This document shows positions 1 through 14,683 of a DNA stretch of 64,000 nucleotides, one piece after another. The stretch comes from Serilophus lunatus. Taxonomy: Eukaryota > Chordata > Aves > Passeriformes > Eurylaimidae. Position 1 is the stretch's first letter. Each line of letters starts with the position of its first letter. Location: the NCBI GenBank assembly GCA_013399895.1, contig VXBA01001640.1, forward strand, positions 186,001 through 250,000. Reading direction: 5' to 3'. The notes below the pieces were generated by a model. It searched no databases. It was given only the letters and a program-made list of their open reading frames with translations, and had not been told where the DNA came from. Both the position numbers and the translations under genes were made by a program.

Positions 1-3000
1 TTTGTTTGCTTTGGTTTTTTTATTTTTTTCCTTTTCCCCCTGAATCATGCTTATTTTAGTGGCTAATGGATTTGCAGGTATTCTGGCTGGAATTCAGGAG
101 TAAAACCACTTGCATCATAGCAAGGAAGATCATACATAAGTATGATCGCATAAGTAATGCATTGTCTTCTCACTTGCAATAATTTGAACACTAACAAAAT
201 TAATTAAAAAGTTGAAAATGAAAGCCTAGCTAAATATTTAGTTGAGTTAAAAGGTGTATTCTCCTACTTCAGGGGGCTGAACATTTTGACTGGATTATTT
301 TTGCAGAATTTCTGGTTTAAAAAGTACTATTTGGTTTAACTAGCACTTCTCCCTGACAAGCTAGTCACTGTGACCAGTACCACTTGAGAGGTAGACCTTT
401 TACTTATTTCTCTAAAGTTCCAAGCTGTCCATACAGCAATGATCTGTAGATGTTTAGCACTGTTTAAGTTTCCATTGTAAAACCTAACCAGTAAACTGTG
501 AATACTCCCACATAAGTTAGGACTGAAATGCTTGCTCAGAAATGCACTGCACTGAATAAGGAGGAGTAGGATTCCTCAGAAAAAGAGTGGAGGAAAGAAA
601 TTGCACATAATTTGTAAGGTAGCCTCTGAAAAAAGTTAACCTAGCCTACTTAGCAGAAAAGTACTTAAAATTCACTTAATATGTGATCTTACCTCTTTTT
701 GTAAATTGCTTTTGTAAAGTATGTTCTATTTCCTTCGTAGGAAGATGTGTTCCATGGACTTGCATCTGGTAGATGAATCCTGTCTGTCTATCCAAACATC
801 ACAATATTCTAGTCAAACATACTTCACAACTCTCCTGGGAAGAGTAGGTTAGATACCATTACAGGGGGATGTTCTACAAAATTGGTAACACTGATTTAGA
901 TAATTACAATTATTGCTTTCAAGGATGCAGTTCTGAATTTTATGCTCTCTACTAGGAGAGAAACAACCGGTGACAAAAGCTGTAAATTTTCATCTAATCA
1001 TAGTGCACAAGAGCTGCCCTCTTCAGCTTTTGGGGAGATGGGCTTTGCTATTATAGTAGGCAAAACTTTAAAGGATCCATTTAACAAGGAAGAATCTTTT
1101 GTTGTCTTTATTGTAGTCCAGTTCAAATGATACATGCTAGAAGGAATGATAACTCGATAAGACTAGACATCATTTGCAAAAAAACATTCCTAGAAATGGG
1201 ACTTTCAGTTCAACAAAACCAGAATTTGTTGTTTGCTCGCATCTTTTAAGCTTGTTTCATTCCTAACTGTATTCTCCAGAAGTGGACATCAGTGGATTAT
1301 TTCAGCATTGCCATGAAAGTCACATGTATGAACTTGGAGTCAGAAAATTTGAGCAGTGCTGAAAAGTGTCTAAATGTGGATCTAATTTTTTTCAAGATAA
1401 TAAAACAGCAACTGCAGAGATTTATCTTCCTTAGCTACTTCATCACAATTTATTTGGCAGACTTGAAAATCTTTAGGAAATATTTTCATGGCCAGGAAAT
1501 CTTCAAAATGAATCAGTTGTTTTCTAAAAAAATAAAAATACTGTGGTCGATTTGCTTCCACTTTTCCTGAATTGATTTATTCAGAAACGGTAACCATTTC
1601 TTCCCACTATATATTAAAAACGGAACTTGTTTCATGTATGACTTTAAGAAATGTTTTTATGCTTCAGTGGATAAAGGTGGTATTTTGTATGTTCATAAAC
1701 AGGAATTGTAAGAACATGCTGTAAACTTTTTTGATTTGTTTAAGAGTAGAATATATTTTAAAGATTTTTTTTTTATTTGATCTGGAAAGCTGTCGTGAGT
1801 AGAAAATTACATCTGCTTTATCATATGTACTCAAAACAGTAACTGTATGAAAATTAAATCTTACGATTAAATGTGACATTTGAATATATTTAGATTCCTG
1901 CATCATTACGGCGGTGAAATAACCTTAGTTCTGGGTTTCTTTAAGTGGTATTGTTTTTAGTGCTGTTCACTAACACCATAATTATAGTTGTGATATTGCA
2001 GAATTTCTGCAGATTAGATTAAAACAATTTTTAAAAGTGTCTTTGTTTCCTTTCTGACTCTTACCTATTTTGACAGCTATTTCTTGTGTGATATTTTTTT
2101 ACTTTTGTATATCCACTGCAGACTCTTTTGAGGCTTACAGTCTTGTTTTGCTCAAATTCCTATTGTTTCTAAAGGTTCAAAAAAATTATATTTCAGGGTT
2201 ACACTCTACTTTATAATAATTATATTTTTCATTAACGAAACAGTCCATAATAGAGAATTCATTTTCAGTTATAACCATCTCTCATATATATTTATTTTAG
2301 AAGCATACTTCCTTAAAGCATTATTCAAGGATTTTTTTCTTTGAAGTTTGTATTTTAATGCAGGTTACAGTTAATACTTTCTAGAATATAGTATATAATT
2401 TGAGATAGGTTATAGAATTTATAAAAATAATTTAGTTTTAATCTAAAATTATTTTATAGAAATTATAAATATTTTGGTTATTCTAAAATTTTTAACAATT
2501 TCATTCAGAAAATAAAGTCATGTTTTGAAGACATAATCATTTAAATCTATTTTTAAATGCTTAATTGACTCACTGCTAGACCATTCCTCAAGTAAGTTAT
2601 AAGAAAAAATATAGAAAACAGTAAAGGAGGCAGTCTACTGTTTCAGAATTTTAGAAGATATAGCAGAGAGTTGCTGAATTTTTCATCTGTGAGATGTAAG
2701 GCATTTGATCTCAGTCCTTAAATATTTGTGAATAAAGCATGTCCCAGTTTTTAATTAGCATTACTTCAAACTGTGAAGAAGATTGAAAAGCAGTAGGATA
2801 TCATTAGTAAGTGATTGTAAGAAAATGAAAGGCAATGTTAATATATGTTTTGCCTACCGACTGCATATTAATTATTTTGGGATTCTCACAATAAAAACAG
2901 ATCACAGGTAGTAAAGTCAGAGCTGAATGTTAAGGAAAATAGATGGTAATGAAATGTCATGTTATGGAAGATATTTTGATATATAAATGATATTAGTGAA

Positions 3001-4191
3001 ATAAAATAGCATAATAGAACCTTTTTAACGACCCTCATAATGAAATAATATAATTAAGGATTTCAGAGTTAGGAAATATTAGAAATAAGTGTAGTTGTAT
3101 TGCCTTATATCACATCTCACCCTCTTGTATTTATGTGTAATGGGATACTCTGTTTGCGGAAATGCTTTTTTTTATTTTTTTTTGAAAATCTCATAGGATG
3201 AGAAAATTTAGAAAGCAAATGTTTTTTCTTTTTTTTTTTTTTTTTTTTTTATTTTAATCTTTCTATACCTGACCCATTCCTCATTCATTCATAAGTATTG
3301 TGTTATGCTCCTAAGGCAGAAATTTTATTTTGCCTTACCATTTTTATAATAGCAATTATCTTTATGGTACCCAAAACTTGAAAATCCTTAATTACTTTAT
3401 TTTTATATTATCATGGAATGTGAAATCTCCATTTCCAGCCTTATGCTCATAGTAAATTACAAATTATGAATGGTGGGATTTAAAGTCTGAAGTATCAACT
3501 AAAGCTAAATATTTGTTCTGGAGCAGTGAATATTTACAAATGGTTTTAAGTTTGTATGCTTAATATGTTCAAGTACAGCTTGGCTTTAGTTGCAGGTAGA
3601 AGCTCTGAGCGTTTCTGTGCATTAGATCACACAGTCTAATTCAAATTTTCCTTGTTTAATTTGTGGAGAAATAGAAGGGTTTAGTGTCTGACAACCCAAA
3701 AACTTTTACTTGTAGATTCATTAAAGGAATTTGGTTTGTTTCTTCTGCTGCAATGCAGAAGTTAATGGAAGGATAGAAACAAAAAAATTAATAGCTGCTG
3801 CAGTCAAGGAATGATTTTAAAATGCCTCTGAGGTAACTAAGGAAACCAATTCTTCCAAGAAATTGAATTTATATTTTTAAGTTTTCAATATGTGGTTTTA
3901 TGTGTGTATATTTTACATATTAATCTGAAAAATTCCATTTTAAAAGTTGACTAATGAAGAGACTTGAGGTTTTTCAGTGCTTGATGTAGATGACACGACA
4001 TATGCATGTCAGTCATAGATGAGTCATTTGCCTTAAAAGAAATAACCCAATATTTGAAAAGAAACAGTTGCAGAACTACTTAATATTCCTTGATCTTTGT
4101 TTTGAAGTTTTTCTTTGATGTATATTCAGGCCTGTGAGAAATGTTACCAGCTTATATTTGTACTGGCTTTTTCTGTAATTTACATCGCAAA
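1..4191. other. Unique AT-rich intron sequence
   Basis: Nothing recognisable is present beyond simple features. There is a T-run of about 30 bases near 3222-3250. A near-perfect AT hairpin lies at 2419-2457 (arms ATAAAAATAATTTAG and CTAAAATTATTTTAT). The short ORFs at 942, 1292 and 1664 show no family signature. Confidence 0.6.
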
Positions 4192-4760
4192 TTGAATCAT
4201 AGACGCAGAGAGGGAGGTTCTCTTGTTCCAGCCCCTTGCTCATAGTAGGTCCAATTACATAGGATTAATATAGGGCTTGCCTCATGAAATTTCAGATATT
4301 TATAAGGATTCAAATTTTTAAATTTTTTAGTATTTGACAGATTTCATGGTATATTGTTTTCTTATACACAGTAAAAATTTCCTGTGATGTTTTATATCAT
4401 AGTCCCTTAACTTAGCTCAGTGAACATATGAGAATAGTCTGACTGTGTCTTCTCTGTCTCTTCCTGTTAAAAGAGGGCAGTTATACCTTTCCCAGTCTTC
4501 TGTTCTTCAAGTTGGGGAAAAGCATCAATATTCATGCACTTAGCCATACTGTACTTCTCCTAGTTTGCCAATGTCTTCCTTGCACTGGAGAGCCCAATGC
4601 TTCAGGAAGTACTCAAGGAGGTTTCACAAATGCTGAGCAGAGGGGAAAACTCAGGTACTTTTATCTCCTGGCTGCAGTCTTGCTTTCATAACCCATTGTG
4701 TGGCTGAATGTCTTTGCCACAAGGGTAAACTAGTAATTCAACTTGTTAACCATCAGGATA
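4192..4760 (-). mobile_element. CR1 LINE fragment, old
   Basis: Read on the plus strand it begins with GAATCATAGA, the reverse complement of the CR1 3' tail. It then keeps the CR1 order of motifs: CCAGCCCCTTGCTCA, a pyrimidine-rich CTTCTCTGTCTCTTCC block, GGAGAGCCCAATGCTTC, and GCCACAAGGGTAAAC...CAACTTGTTAACCATCAGGA. Divergence is high, so this is an ancient copy. Its limits are approximate. Confidence 0.65.
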
Positions 4761-4889
4761 TGGCTTTGGGCCTGCTAGTGCCATGGAAGTGCTGCCAAGA
4801 TGGTTAGGGTGGGAGAGCATGCTGAAAGACAGGAGGTTAAGGGATCAGGATTTTGTCCAGACTGGAGGAATGAACATATAATTTCTGTC

Positions 4890-5165
4890 TTTACATTTAA
4901 AGGCATTTAGAGAGAAGATGGAGCTATACTTCCCTTGTAGGTGCACAATGAAGCATCAAGTGGAAAAAGTCACCAGCTGTAACAGGAAAATCCTTAATTG
5001 GACTTAAGGAGAATATTCTTCACCATGAAAGTGTTAGTGATTGGAACAAGCATTCCAGAAACTGACAGGACTTGCAAGACGTAGCTGTGAGGAGCATGGT
5101 CCCAGGTGGAATGTAAACCTACAAGCTGTCTTGGCCTAGTTAACTTCCAGGAGTCCCTATCAACT
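4890..5165 (+). mobile_element. CR1 LINE fragment, 3' region
   Basis: The segment contains the CR1 sense-strand landmarks AGAGAGAAGATGGAGC, GCTGTAACAGGAAAATCC, GGAGAATATTCTTCACCATGAAAG, TTGGAACAAGCATTCCAGA and GGCCTAGTTAACTTCC. It lies in opposite orientation to the neighbouring CR1, with the two 5' ends facing each other. The ends are approximate and the 3' tail is lost. Confidence 0.65.
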
Positions 5166-8100
5166 TCAATTTACTTCTCACTCTCTATTGTGACATTTCT
5201 CAGGCTAAAATTCTCCCAGTTCTGATAGCTCATTAACTCCAGGATTTCTGTCTTCTCCTTCTGTGCATCTCTGGTGAAGAAGTCTGAAAATTATCTCACA
5301 TACCTTTATATGATGAAAAATATTGTCCTCCTTTAATGTACAGCAGGTACTGCAGATTTTTGATTTCTTTTCAATGGCTTTATTTTAAATGTGTTATACT
5401 TAGAAAGGTATAAAATAATCACTTGGTGATGTGAAAATCCATTGTCAAGGTGAAAGTAGTGGAATGTGTGATAAATTCATAGCCCAGGATAGTCGAACTT
5501 GGAACTAATTTAAGCTGGATTTCTGAAATACTGGTCCCAACAAGGTTAGACATTTTTCAGTGTGTGTGTATTCAGAGAGACTGGTACTAGCAGAATAAAC
5601 CTACTAGCTTGAGAGTGTCTACTTTAAGAATATCATAACTTTTGAATAATGTAGGAGAATCTTTTAATGAGAATAGCATCATTATAAAAGATTTTAATGA
5701 AGTATGCTCAATAGTAGTATGCAGGGGAAAGGCAAGGTAGCAATTAAATTAAGATGGTGTTTAGGAGGTGTGGTTAAAAAGATTTTATGTCGTTTGATAA
5801 AATTAAAGCTGAAATGTATACATTTACCATTTTCATAGTAAGGTAATTATATATTTAGCATTATACTTCATGTTCAGATATGTTTGGGGGGGTGTATGTA
5901 TGATATTTAGAGTTGCCCTTTGAGGATGAATTTGCTTGTGCACACTAAATGCTTGCTTGCCCTTAAAATCAGTGTTCTTTGACCATACCTAATTTCAACT
6001 TTACCTGTTAAGAAAAAAATTTTCTTTCTCAGGGCCACTCAAGATTTCTCATGCTTTAACATGGTTTCCTCATGGAAATTTTTTTAATTTTACGTTAGTT
6101 TTTTAGATCATGAATGGGTTTTTAGATAATTGATGGTAATATTTATTCTTCATTTCCAAAAATCTGGTTTTTTTATTCTTTGTGGCATGCTTTCATAACT
6201 ATTTTAGTAGTTTACAAATTTGCATGAGATGCAATGAAAATCTCATCCACAAGTCTCTGCAAAGAGTTTATCTTCTAGAAGTGGTTTGGACATTGTCTTA
6301 GGTGGATGGAATTTTGCAGTGCAACTGAAAATTTACAGTACTTTTACCATTTGCTCCCTGAGACTTTTTATGTAATTTTAGTGACTAGATATCAAAATCT
6401 TGCTGACTACACTGGAGAAAAGTACATGGATTTAACACACTTGGAAGATAAACAATCAGGCTTTACCTGCAATTGGGAAAGAAAATAGAAATGATTGTCA
6501 GTGTATGGACATATTTCTACTTATTTTTATTTGTTTATTTTATAAGGTATATAATAAATCAAGAACTCAGTGCATTTGATTGTCAAAAACAAATAGTAAT
6601 TTAGATAATAATAGTTAAAATCCAAGTTTATATTCCTCTGACTCAGTCTATTCAGGTCTCAAAATACCTGTCTAGTTTACACTTTTTAAAATTGAACAAA
6701 AATTGAGTGTAGCTTCTCAGTTCTTGATTAATTATTCTTAGACAATCAGTGGAAAAACAACAATCATTCAGAATTCTGTTTTGTTGTGGACATTGCACTT
6801 TCATTTACCAAGGTGAACGAGCCCTTCACAAATTCATCATTGATTCTTTATGTTTATTACTTTTCTTTTATAAAGAACTATTTTGGTTTTGTTTGTTTTA
6901 TTTTTTACTCTTTTTTTTAAAAAAAAACAAACTTACAGAATTTGTTACAGTGTTTTCTGCCTGATTTTGAAATTCATAATGCATTTTACCTGCTTTCCTA
7001 CTAAAATTTTACCATATCTTACAGTGCTTTCTTGATATTTTATTTATATGATTGCATATATTCATTATATACTTATATTTCAAGGTTTGTAACTTTTGAA
7101 TGTTGTGTCCACCTTAGGATTTGTGGGATTTTTTTTCCCTCTTTTTATTTTTTTTCTTTATTCATTAGTGTGATCTTTAGGTTGATTAGATCCTCAGTTT
7201 CTGAGGGAAAAATACATTGATGAATCATAAAATTACTGCTTGATTACAGCTTTTATGGTCTTTGAATGTTTCTGTTGTCAGTATGTACAAGAATGCTGCA
7301 GTTTTGATATTTTTTTCTGGTCTAAGTATAGGGTTTCCCACTAATACGAGACAAAAAACCCCCAACAAACAGACAAAAAAATCCCCCAATAATTGCAGAA
7401 TAGACAAATTCTGGTTTTCTACAGTTATAATACAGTCCACAGGGCTTTTCCTTATTACAATGTTTTTGGAAGGTTTTTGTGCCTGTCAAATACCTGAGAA
7501 GCTGTATCTAAAAAGTGAAGGTAATTTAGTGTAATCTTGAAAAATAAAATGCAATTTAAATGAAAAAAACATAGCAGGAAATCCCTCTAGCAGTATTACT
7601 GATATGTGACACTACTATTTACCTTTTAATAAGGCAAAATGTTAGAGTAGGTAGATTTCTACAAAACCAGAGTGAGTTATTTGAGGTTAAGTTCACTCCT
7701 CTTGAAGATTCAGTTTTAGCTCAAGAAATAACAGTTAAAAAGACATGTATGCATCAGCTATTGAAATCTAGATAAAATAAATGAGGAATCCAATCATATA
7801 TTAGTATCTCTATGGCATATAAATGCATTCAGCTGACAGTACAATATAGGTAATCTTTGAGTAGAAATTGTCAAAACAGTAGGTTGTTTTCTTTTTCCTT
7901 TATGAGAGCCTATAAACTCTGGGATGTCTGAATACCATACCAGACGTGCTACCTTAACATATAGCCTGTGACCTGTTCTTCTAAGGGCAGCCCCTGGTTA
8001 TAAAGCTACAACTGCAACTACATTATTTTCTGCTAATGTTTTGAATGATGAGAGAGTCCTACTTCCGTTTACTTTCCATATTTTCTCTTATCAAGAAATA

Positions 8101-9625
8101 AATATGTCTCCAGTTACGGGCTGAATGACATTTCTGTCCATTTCTTTCTCTGTCGGTTGAGACATTTTAAACTTGTATTATTTTTCTCTAAACTTATGAT
8201 GAAAATGCAGAGCTTTGCTCACAGGAATAACATTGTATCTTACTAATCAAGAGTTAAATCAAGAAGAACAGACTGTTCTACTTAGATAGTTGGAAAATTC
8301 AAAATACAGTGGAGAGAATCAAAACTAAAGAATATTTGGGATAATATTCCAAATGGTACTTTAGTTCATTATGTTTCCTTGGAAGAGGGTTATCGAACAG
8401 AGGTTTATAGGAGCTTTTAGCAGGCAATGTTCATAGTTATGAAAGGGATTAGAGCATCACTGTCCTAACTCTTTAGTTTTATTTATTGTTTGGAATATCA
8501 CTGAAATTTGTAGGTATTTTTCTTTCAGGTTCTTTGTTGCATTTCAGATGAATGCTAACAGCTTATCTTCTGACATTTTACTGACAAACTCAACTGTATA
8601 ATACACATGCTTGCTGACTCCAATCAGTTAAATACTTGCATTTATTTTAATCTTCTAAATACATTGCATTAGCAAGCTTTTAACAACACACTCTGAGGAT
8701 AAGTACGTTAATGTATCTTTAACATTTTAACATTTTAACGTACAAAAATGCAAGATATCATATTCTCATTTTATAAATTTAACTCATTTTTACAAGAATT
8801 CACTACATCAATTATTATGATGTCAGTGAGACATGTTTGGGGCAATAGGTAAATACATTATTTCAGAAGTGATGTTTCCTGAAGGACACTTTTATCTCTT
8901 GTTTCTTTTTTCTGAGAAAGCCAAAAAATTTTAGAAGATACTAAACTAATTTTTTAGGTTAAAATTTTTTCTCTTAAAGTAGTAAGATGAGCTAGGTTGA
9001 CTCTAAAGAGGTTGTACATAAATAAATACAATAAAGGAGTAAACAAGCTAGATAAAGAACTGAATCAGAAAGATACAAGAGAGATTTTGTATATCTATAC
9101 AGACATACATATATATTGTTTATGAAAATGATAAAATAATTATCTAATTAATTGAATGCAGGATGCAAATTAGGAATGTCATTGTCTCACAAATTAGTTC
9201 CCACATCACTCTTTAAGAAGGTCAGTTAGAAGTAGAAATTATTGATTTGGAGTATGAGTGGCAAAACACTTGTGTTAGGCAATATTGAAAACTGATTATT
9301 GTGCAGTTGTGATTGGGCCTTATAATTGACTTTGATATGTTTCATCTTGCCTTTAAAATTCCTCTTAAGTGACTGACATTTTTCATCTGTATGTCCAAAT
9401 TAAGTAACAAATGAACTGTGTTTACTAAAAATCAGACATAGTATAAAGAGTATTAGATGTTATACATATGTGCATAATGAAAGCATCTGTAATACTCTTT
9501 CAATTACAGACCTGATGCATACTATTTATTTAGTTAACTTTAAATGCCAAAAATTCAGACATGTAGAACTCAACTAGTGAGCTCCAGACTTAGTAGAATT
9601 CAGCAAAGGAAAACAAGAAATTCTA
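5166..9625. other. Unique AT-rich intron sequence
   Basis: Nothing assignable. Short homopolymer and TTTTA runs occur. A 9-bp perfect inverted repeat GTACGTTAA/TTAACGTAC at 8703-8711 and 8735-8743 encloses two copies of TTTAACA. Short ORFs at 6306, 6749, 7032 and 7262 are not recognisable. Confidence 0.55.
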
Positions 9626-9800
9626 GAATCATAGAATTACTTTGAATAGAAAAGGCCCCTGAGGTTATAGGCTCCAACTGTCCACTAAATCATATCCCTG
9701 TGATCCCAAGTACCATGTTACATAGTTCATCTGACCTGTTATACATATCTACTATAGACGAACTCTACATCCATCCCCTTTAAGTACTTTAGTTTACTGT
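9626..9800 (-). mobile_element. CR1 LINE 3'-end fragment, diverged
   Basis: It starts with AGAATCATAGAATTACTTTGAATAG, the reverse complement of a CR1 3' end. It continues with GGCCCCTGAGGTTATAGGCTCCAACTG and ACTAAATCATATCCCTGTGATCCCAAG, which follow the usual CR1 order. Similarity fades after about 9800. Confidence 0.6.
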
Positions 9801-10049
9801 AAGGTTTAGAGTAGCTCACATATACAGGTTCTTGCTATAGCCACGTTTCATCAGACTCAATGTAAAGACACCTCTTGCTCCAAGGAAGATGATATTAGGC
9901 ATTAATAAGGGTATCTAAAACGCTATGGTAAAAGTGTTCTTATGGAGAGACAGATCAGTTCAACAAAATTGGATCATATTATCATCATGTGAGTGATAGG
10001 TAAAAGATAGCCAGCTAAAGGTGGATGAAACTTAGGTCAAAAATAATTA
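9801..10049. other. Spacer between two CR1 fragments
   Basis: Short AT-rich sequence with no assignable feature. It may contain further decayed CR1 remnants. Confidence 0.4.
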
Positions 10050-10430
10050 ATAATTCAGAGGGCTGGAAGGACTGAGAGAGTTGGAGTTGTTCAGGCTGGA
10101 GAAGACAAGGCTTCCAGAAGACATAACTTCAGCTTTTCAATACTAAAGGGTGATTAAAAGAAAGATGGAGACAAGACGTAATACAAGAGAGAATGGTTTT
10201 GAACTAAAAGAGGGTTGATTTATATTGAATGCAAGGAAGATATTTTTTACAGTAGTGGTGATGAGGCACTGGAAAGTGTTGTCCAGAAAAGTTGTGGGTG
10301 CCCTGTCCCTGTTCAGTCAGGTTGAATGGGGTTTTGAGCAACCTCGTGAACAATGTCCCAGCCTGTGGCAGGATGAGTTGAATTAGGTGATTATTAAAAG
10401 ACCCTTCTGACCCCAAACATTCTATCATTT
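10050..10430 (+). mobile_element. CR1 LINE 3'-end fragment
   Basis: Sense-strand landmarks appear in order: GGCTGGAAGGACTGAG, TTCAGGCTGGAGAAGACAAGGC, GGCACTGGAAAGTGTTGTCC, GTGCCCTGTCCCTGTTCAG, GAGCAACCTCGTGAACAATG and ACCCTTCTGACCCCAAACATTCTATCAT at the 3' end. The short reading frame on the opposite strand at 10204-10428 is a shadow of this element. Confidence 0.8.
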
Positions 10431-13400
10431 TTTTGTTTTTGTTGTGCTTTGTAGTGGTCTTTCTATTGAAGACACCTGGTAGTGCTAAAAGCCTCTTATT
10501 TGGATTGAAATCTGGATTTTTTTCGGCACAGAATGTAACTCATCACTTCAGTATTAGTCTGGTAAGAAAAAAATCTTAAGATCTGTGTTTTTCTGCCATC
10601 ATAAGAAGAAAGATATGGAAATATTTCTTATGAAACATAATATACTGGATGCTTTTAGTTAACCAGGTGAACAAAATGGAAAACGTTCTAAGGGACATGG
10701 ACAGGCTTTGTCACTTTTATAGAGTATAAATATGGGGAGAGTTATGTTTGCAATTGAAATCTTAAGCTTATTATTAAAATAGTAGTCAGTCTGATATTGA
10801 TCAATGAGAAGACACTATTAATTTGCTGCTGCTGCTATTGCAGGTTTTTATTTTGTTCTAGTTTTAAAAAGTGGTGTGGGAATGGAGACGGAGGTTCTAT
10901 TTTCTACTTTGTTTTGACAAGATTACTAGCTGGTCCCTGGATTTTTTTTTTCCTCCTGCAGTTATGCCTTGTGTCATTTTCTCTGGAGTGACTATTGCTG
11001 AGGTTGAAAAAGTTACTCATATCAGCCATAAAATACCTCCCAGGCAGTAAGAAATTGAGGAAAGATTAAGCACAACCTTGACTCCATTGCTCAACACTTC
11101 ATCTTTCTGCTGAGTAAAACACAAATGGAATAGAAAGGATCCTTCAGTAATTTAGAAGTAGAAGCACTGGTTGAATTCTTTGCCAAATATGCCAAACCTT
11201 TAGCTTTTATATAATTCCCTGTGATATTAGATCCTTTCGAGCATTATCTGCAGTTGGAATGAAGACTGGACAACAAAAGGTGCCAATTTTGATATTATTG
11301 CAGCTTCAGTGTAATTTGGTTTTCTGTAAAGCTTTAGCAGCACTGAAGATAAATACAAAGGGTTATAGGCAGTGCAATGATCTTTGAATCTACACCTTCA
11401 TCCTATCCAGTATCCTCGAAGGCTAATGTAATTTCACAGGAAAAGGTACCAAGATATATCACTTATCTTTCTCTTCCATGCCTGTGCTATCAATTCAGTT
11501 GTAATTTATTAACATTATAATGAAAGGAAGTTGTCAATCAGGAAATAGATAGAAGCATACATTTGGAGGCAGAAATGAAGGAAGAGAAGGGGAAATACAA
11601 TTGTTGGTGCAGAGATTTTTTACAAATTCTGACATGTATTTAATGCATTAAAATCTCTGCTTTGAAGTTGAAATAATAGGCACATATTCTGTCATTGTTA
11701 TTGCTGGTTTTGCTAGGCCTTTATTTATGCAACACTAATGTGAAGACTTCTGTAAAGTAATTGTGGAATTCTGAGTTAATCAAGTGATTTCAATACAAAA
11801 TGTAGAAGGAAAAAGGTCTCAATGGTTTTAAAAGATGTGAATGTATTACAGCACAGGAATGAATTAATTGAAATGTAAATTTTTACTATGACAGAAAGAA
11901 GTTCAAAGTCGCAGCAGTTCTTCCCATCCTCTTTGTTCTACCACTTTACTGGCCATATTTAGTTTTTTAAGGAAATCTTTAGAGATTCTAACTAGCTAAA
12001 ATATCATAATTTGTATTTTCAGGTAACATGCATTTGGAACAGGAATTAATACAGGTCAGACAAAAAAATCTTTAATACCCCATCTAGGCAGTCTTATTGA
12101 AAGTCTAATATCAATATGCAGAATCACCTATTTTCTCAGCCATCTCTCTGATGCAGAATCTGTTTTTTTAGTTTCACAGTTACTGACTGTTGTGCATGTT
12201 CAGTGTTTCTTTCAGTCTTTAGTCATTTTATGATTTTTAATTTTTTTACTCAAATGGGCAGAAAAAGCAAGCCCCTTATTTTTATCCGTAATGATAAAAA
12301 TCAGACCATATATTCATACTACTTTTTTTTTTTTTTTTTATCTTGTGACTGTTTATAGATTTCTGTTTTAAATTCTGCTCTGTATTATTTGAACATTCAG
12401 TGTTCCTGTGAGCACTAGCTGAGTGAAACCTAGAAAGTACTGCTTATTCTGAGATTGCAAAAAGAGAAAGCAACCTTATTTTTTTTTTTTGGCATAACTT
12501 CTGCCTTAAATCCATGATTTCATATGAGCTCTCAGAAACAGGTAAATTTTAGGATATTTAACTGAGTTTGGGCTGTGCGAGTTCTGCTCTCCCATATCAA
12601 AATTTGTTTTCTCTACAAAAGTAATTTTGAGGAACTGCCAAGAATCTGTAGCTTCGCAGTGACCATCAGAAATATTCAGTACTTCCAAGTTATTCCCTTC
12701 TGCTCTAATGAAAATATACTAATAAAACAAGTCTTTAAAATTGTGAAACAATTTTCTTGGATAAAGGTAACCTTATAATTTCAGTTCTGCTTGTTAGGTA
12801 GATTTTTAGTTCCATTTTAATGTGAAGGTACAAAACCAAAAAGCGATAAACAAGATCGATTTATAAATTTAAAAGTGAATGAAGTATTGGAAGTATTAAA
12901 TTTGTTTCTGCATAATGGAAACATGAGCCTTTGAGTCAGGCTTTGATATTAGCCACTTTGTTGGCCTCTGTATATACCAGTTAAGTTTCTGCTGATGAAA
13001 TGGAAGTTCTGCCATAAGCATTTTTCTTTCATTTATGAAATTATGTATACTGAAGTATAATTTAACTGTGATAAATTATTGTTATTATTGTTATCTTGGA
13101 GTCTCTTTGGAAGGTAAAGAAACAGCAGAGTTCTATGTCAGTATTTATAATAACAATGCAATTTTAATTAAGTCTACTGGCTTTGATGTATGTAAAATAC
13201 AGTCAGTGCTTACAAGCTGTGACATTTTCAGTCAGATTTTATTTTCAAAATAAGAAATATTCATAATCTGTAATTTCTTGGATAGGAAGTCAACAAGAAA
13301 CTGCAGAAACTCTTGTCTTTGTGTCAGGCTCCCTAGCTCTTTGAAATCAACGGAGTCTACTCCAGGTATATTTCTGAGTAGTTGAAAGCTAAATTTGTAC

Positions 13401-14683
13401 CTACATCTTTATAAACTCTGCATAAGTGTAAAGCTTTAACTTTGAAGTTTTCCAGTTACGATGATTAATGAATTACAGAAATGCCTTTGGGGAAAAGATG
13501 TCCTACATTATTGAGGAGAGAGTCAGACTAGACATCTATTTAGCTTAAAGCACTACCTGTCTTGAAAGGCAAGACTGCTACTTTTCAAGTACTTTTCTAC
13601 ATGTTTAAGAACACTGAAGTAACTGTAGCCAAGTGAGGGTGCTAATTGATTTTGAAATTATATTTTAAATAAAATTACATTTGTGTCCATAAAAATCTGT
13701 GGAACTTCAGCTTTTTGAAACAACAGCTGATTCTTATTTCTGGTAATAATTTATAGGGTTTTTTTTTCATTGCTCCATGAACATGGAGTTTGTAATTTTC
13801 TTTAATTCATTTTCATAGTGGCATAGTACTATGAATAATAGGAAATCTATAGCAAAAATAATCCTCCATAGAAGTTACTTTCCAATACCATATTTTTCTT
13901 GCATTCCTAGATTGTTTCTGTCTGTATTTACTTAGTCTTGCAATTATACAAATAACTTGGTATGTTATTTAGAAATTATTTAGATTAAAATGGGGTTTTT
14001 TTAGCATTCATTACAGAATTACTGAAGCCAGTTGCATTGCTTTGAGGCCCATTGGATTGCTTGGGAATGTGCCAATATAAGTATATTTTAAGCAAAACTT
14101 ATGGAAGCTAATGACATGAATTGCCCTACTTTAAGAATGGCCTGAATGTCTTTGACAGGCTTCAGTTTCAAGACAATGAATTTTAGAAATGCTACAGTTA
14201 TTTTAATTAATAAAACATAGTATTCAACATGAGAGAATTGTTTTTGTCTTAGGTATGCTTCTGAAATACCAAGTAATCATATGTAATTTAAATATTTTGG
14301 AAAGCAGAGCATTCTGCCTACCGTGGGAACTGTACAAGTGTTTAGTTCATGAACTGATAGATTTTAATTTGATGGTTTTGAAAGCATTTAATCACTTTTT
14401 TTTTTTTTTTTTTTTACTAATACAGAAGAGTATTTTTGTACTGTTAGTCTCTCTTACCTATTTTAGTGGGTACACTACAAAGATAAACTATTTTTAATCT
14501 ATTGATGACTAAGTGAATTAGAAGTATTTCAACAGAGCCTATGTATTTTTCAATTCTGACTATGTAAATTACTTTAGTCAAGATCACAATCCAATGAAAA
14601 TCATCATCAATATCATGTGAACAATAATAATTATCTAGACAATATTTCTTTTACTGGATTTTTTACTACATTATTATAATCAT
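10431..14683. other. Unique AT-rich intron sequence
   Basis: No gene or named repeat was recognised. T-runs lie at about 12323-12339, 12479-12490 and 14397-14416. The short ORFs (10797, 12506, 12575, 13035, 14255) have no family features. Confidence 0.55.
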
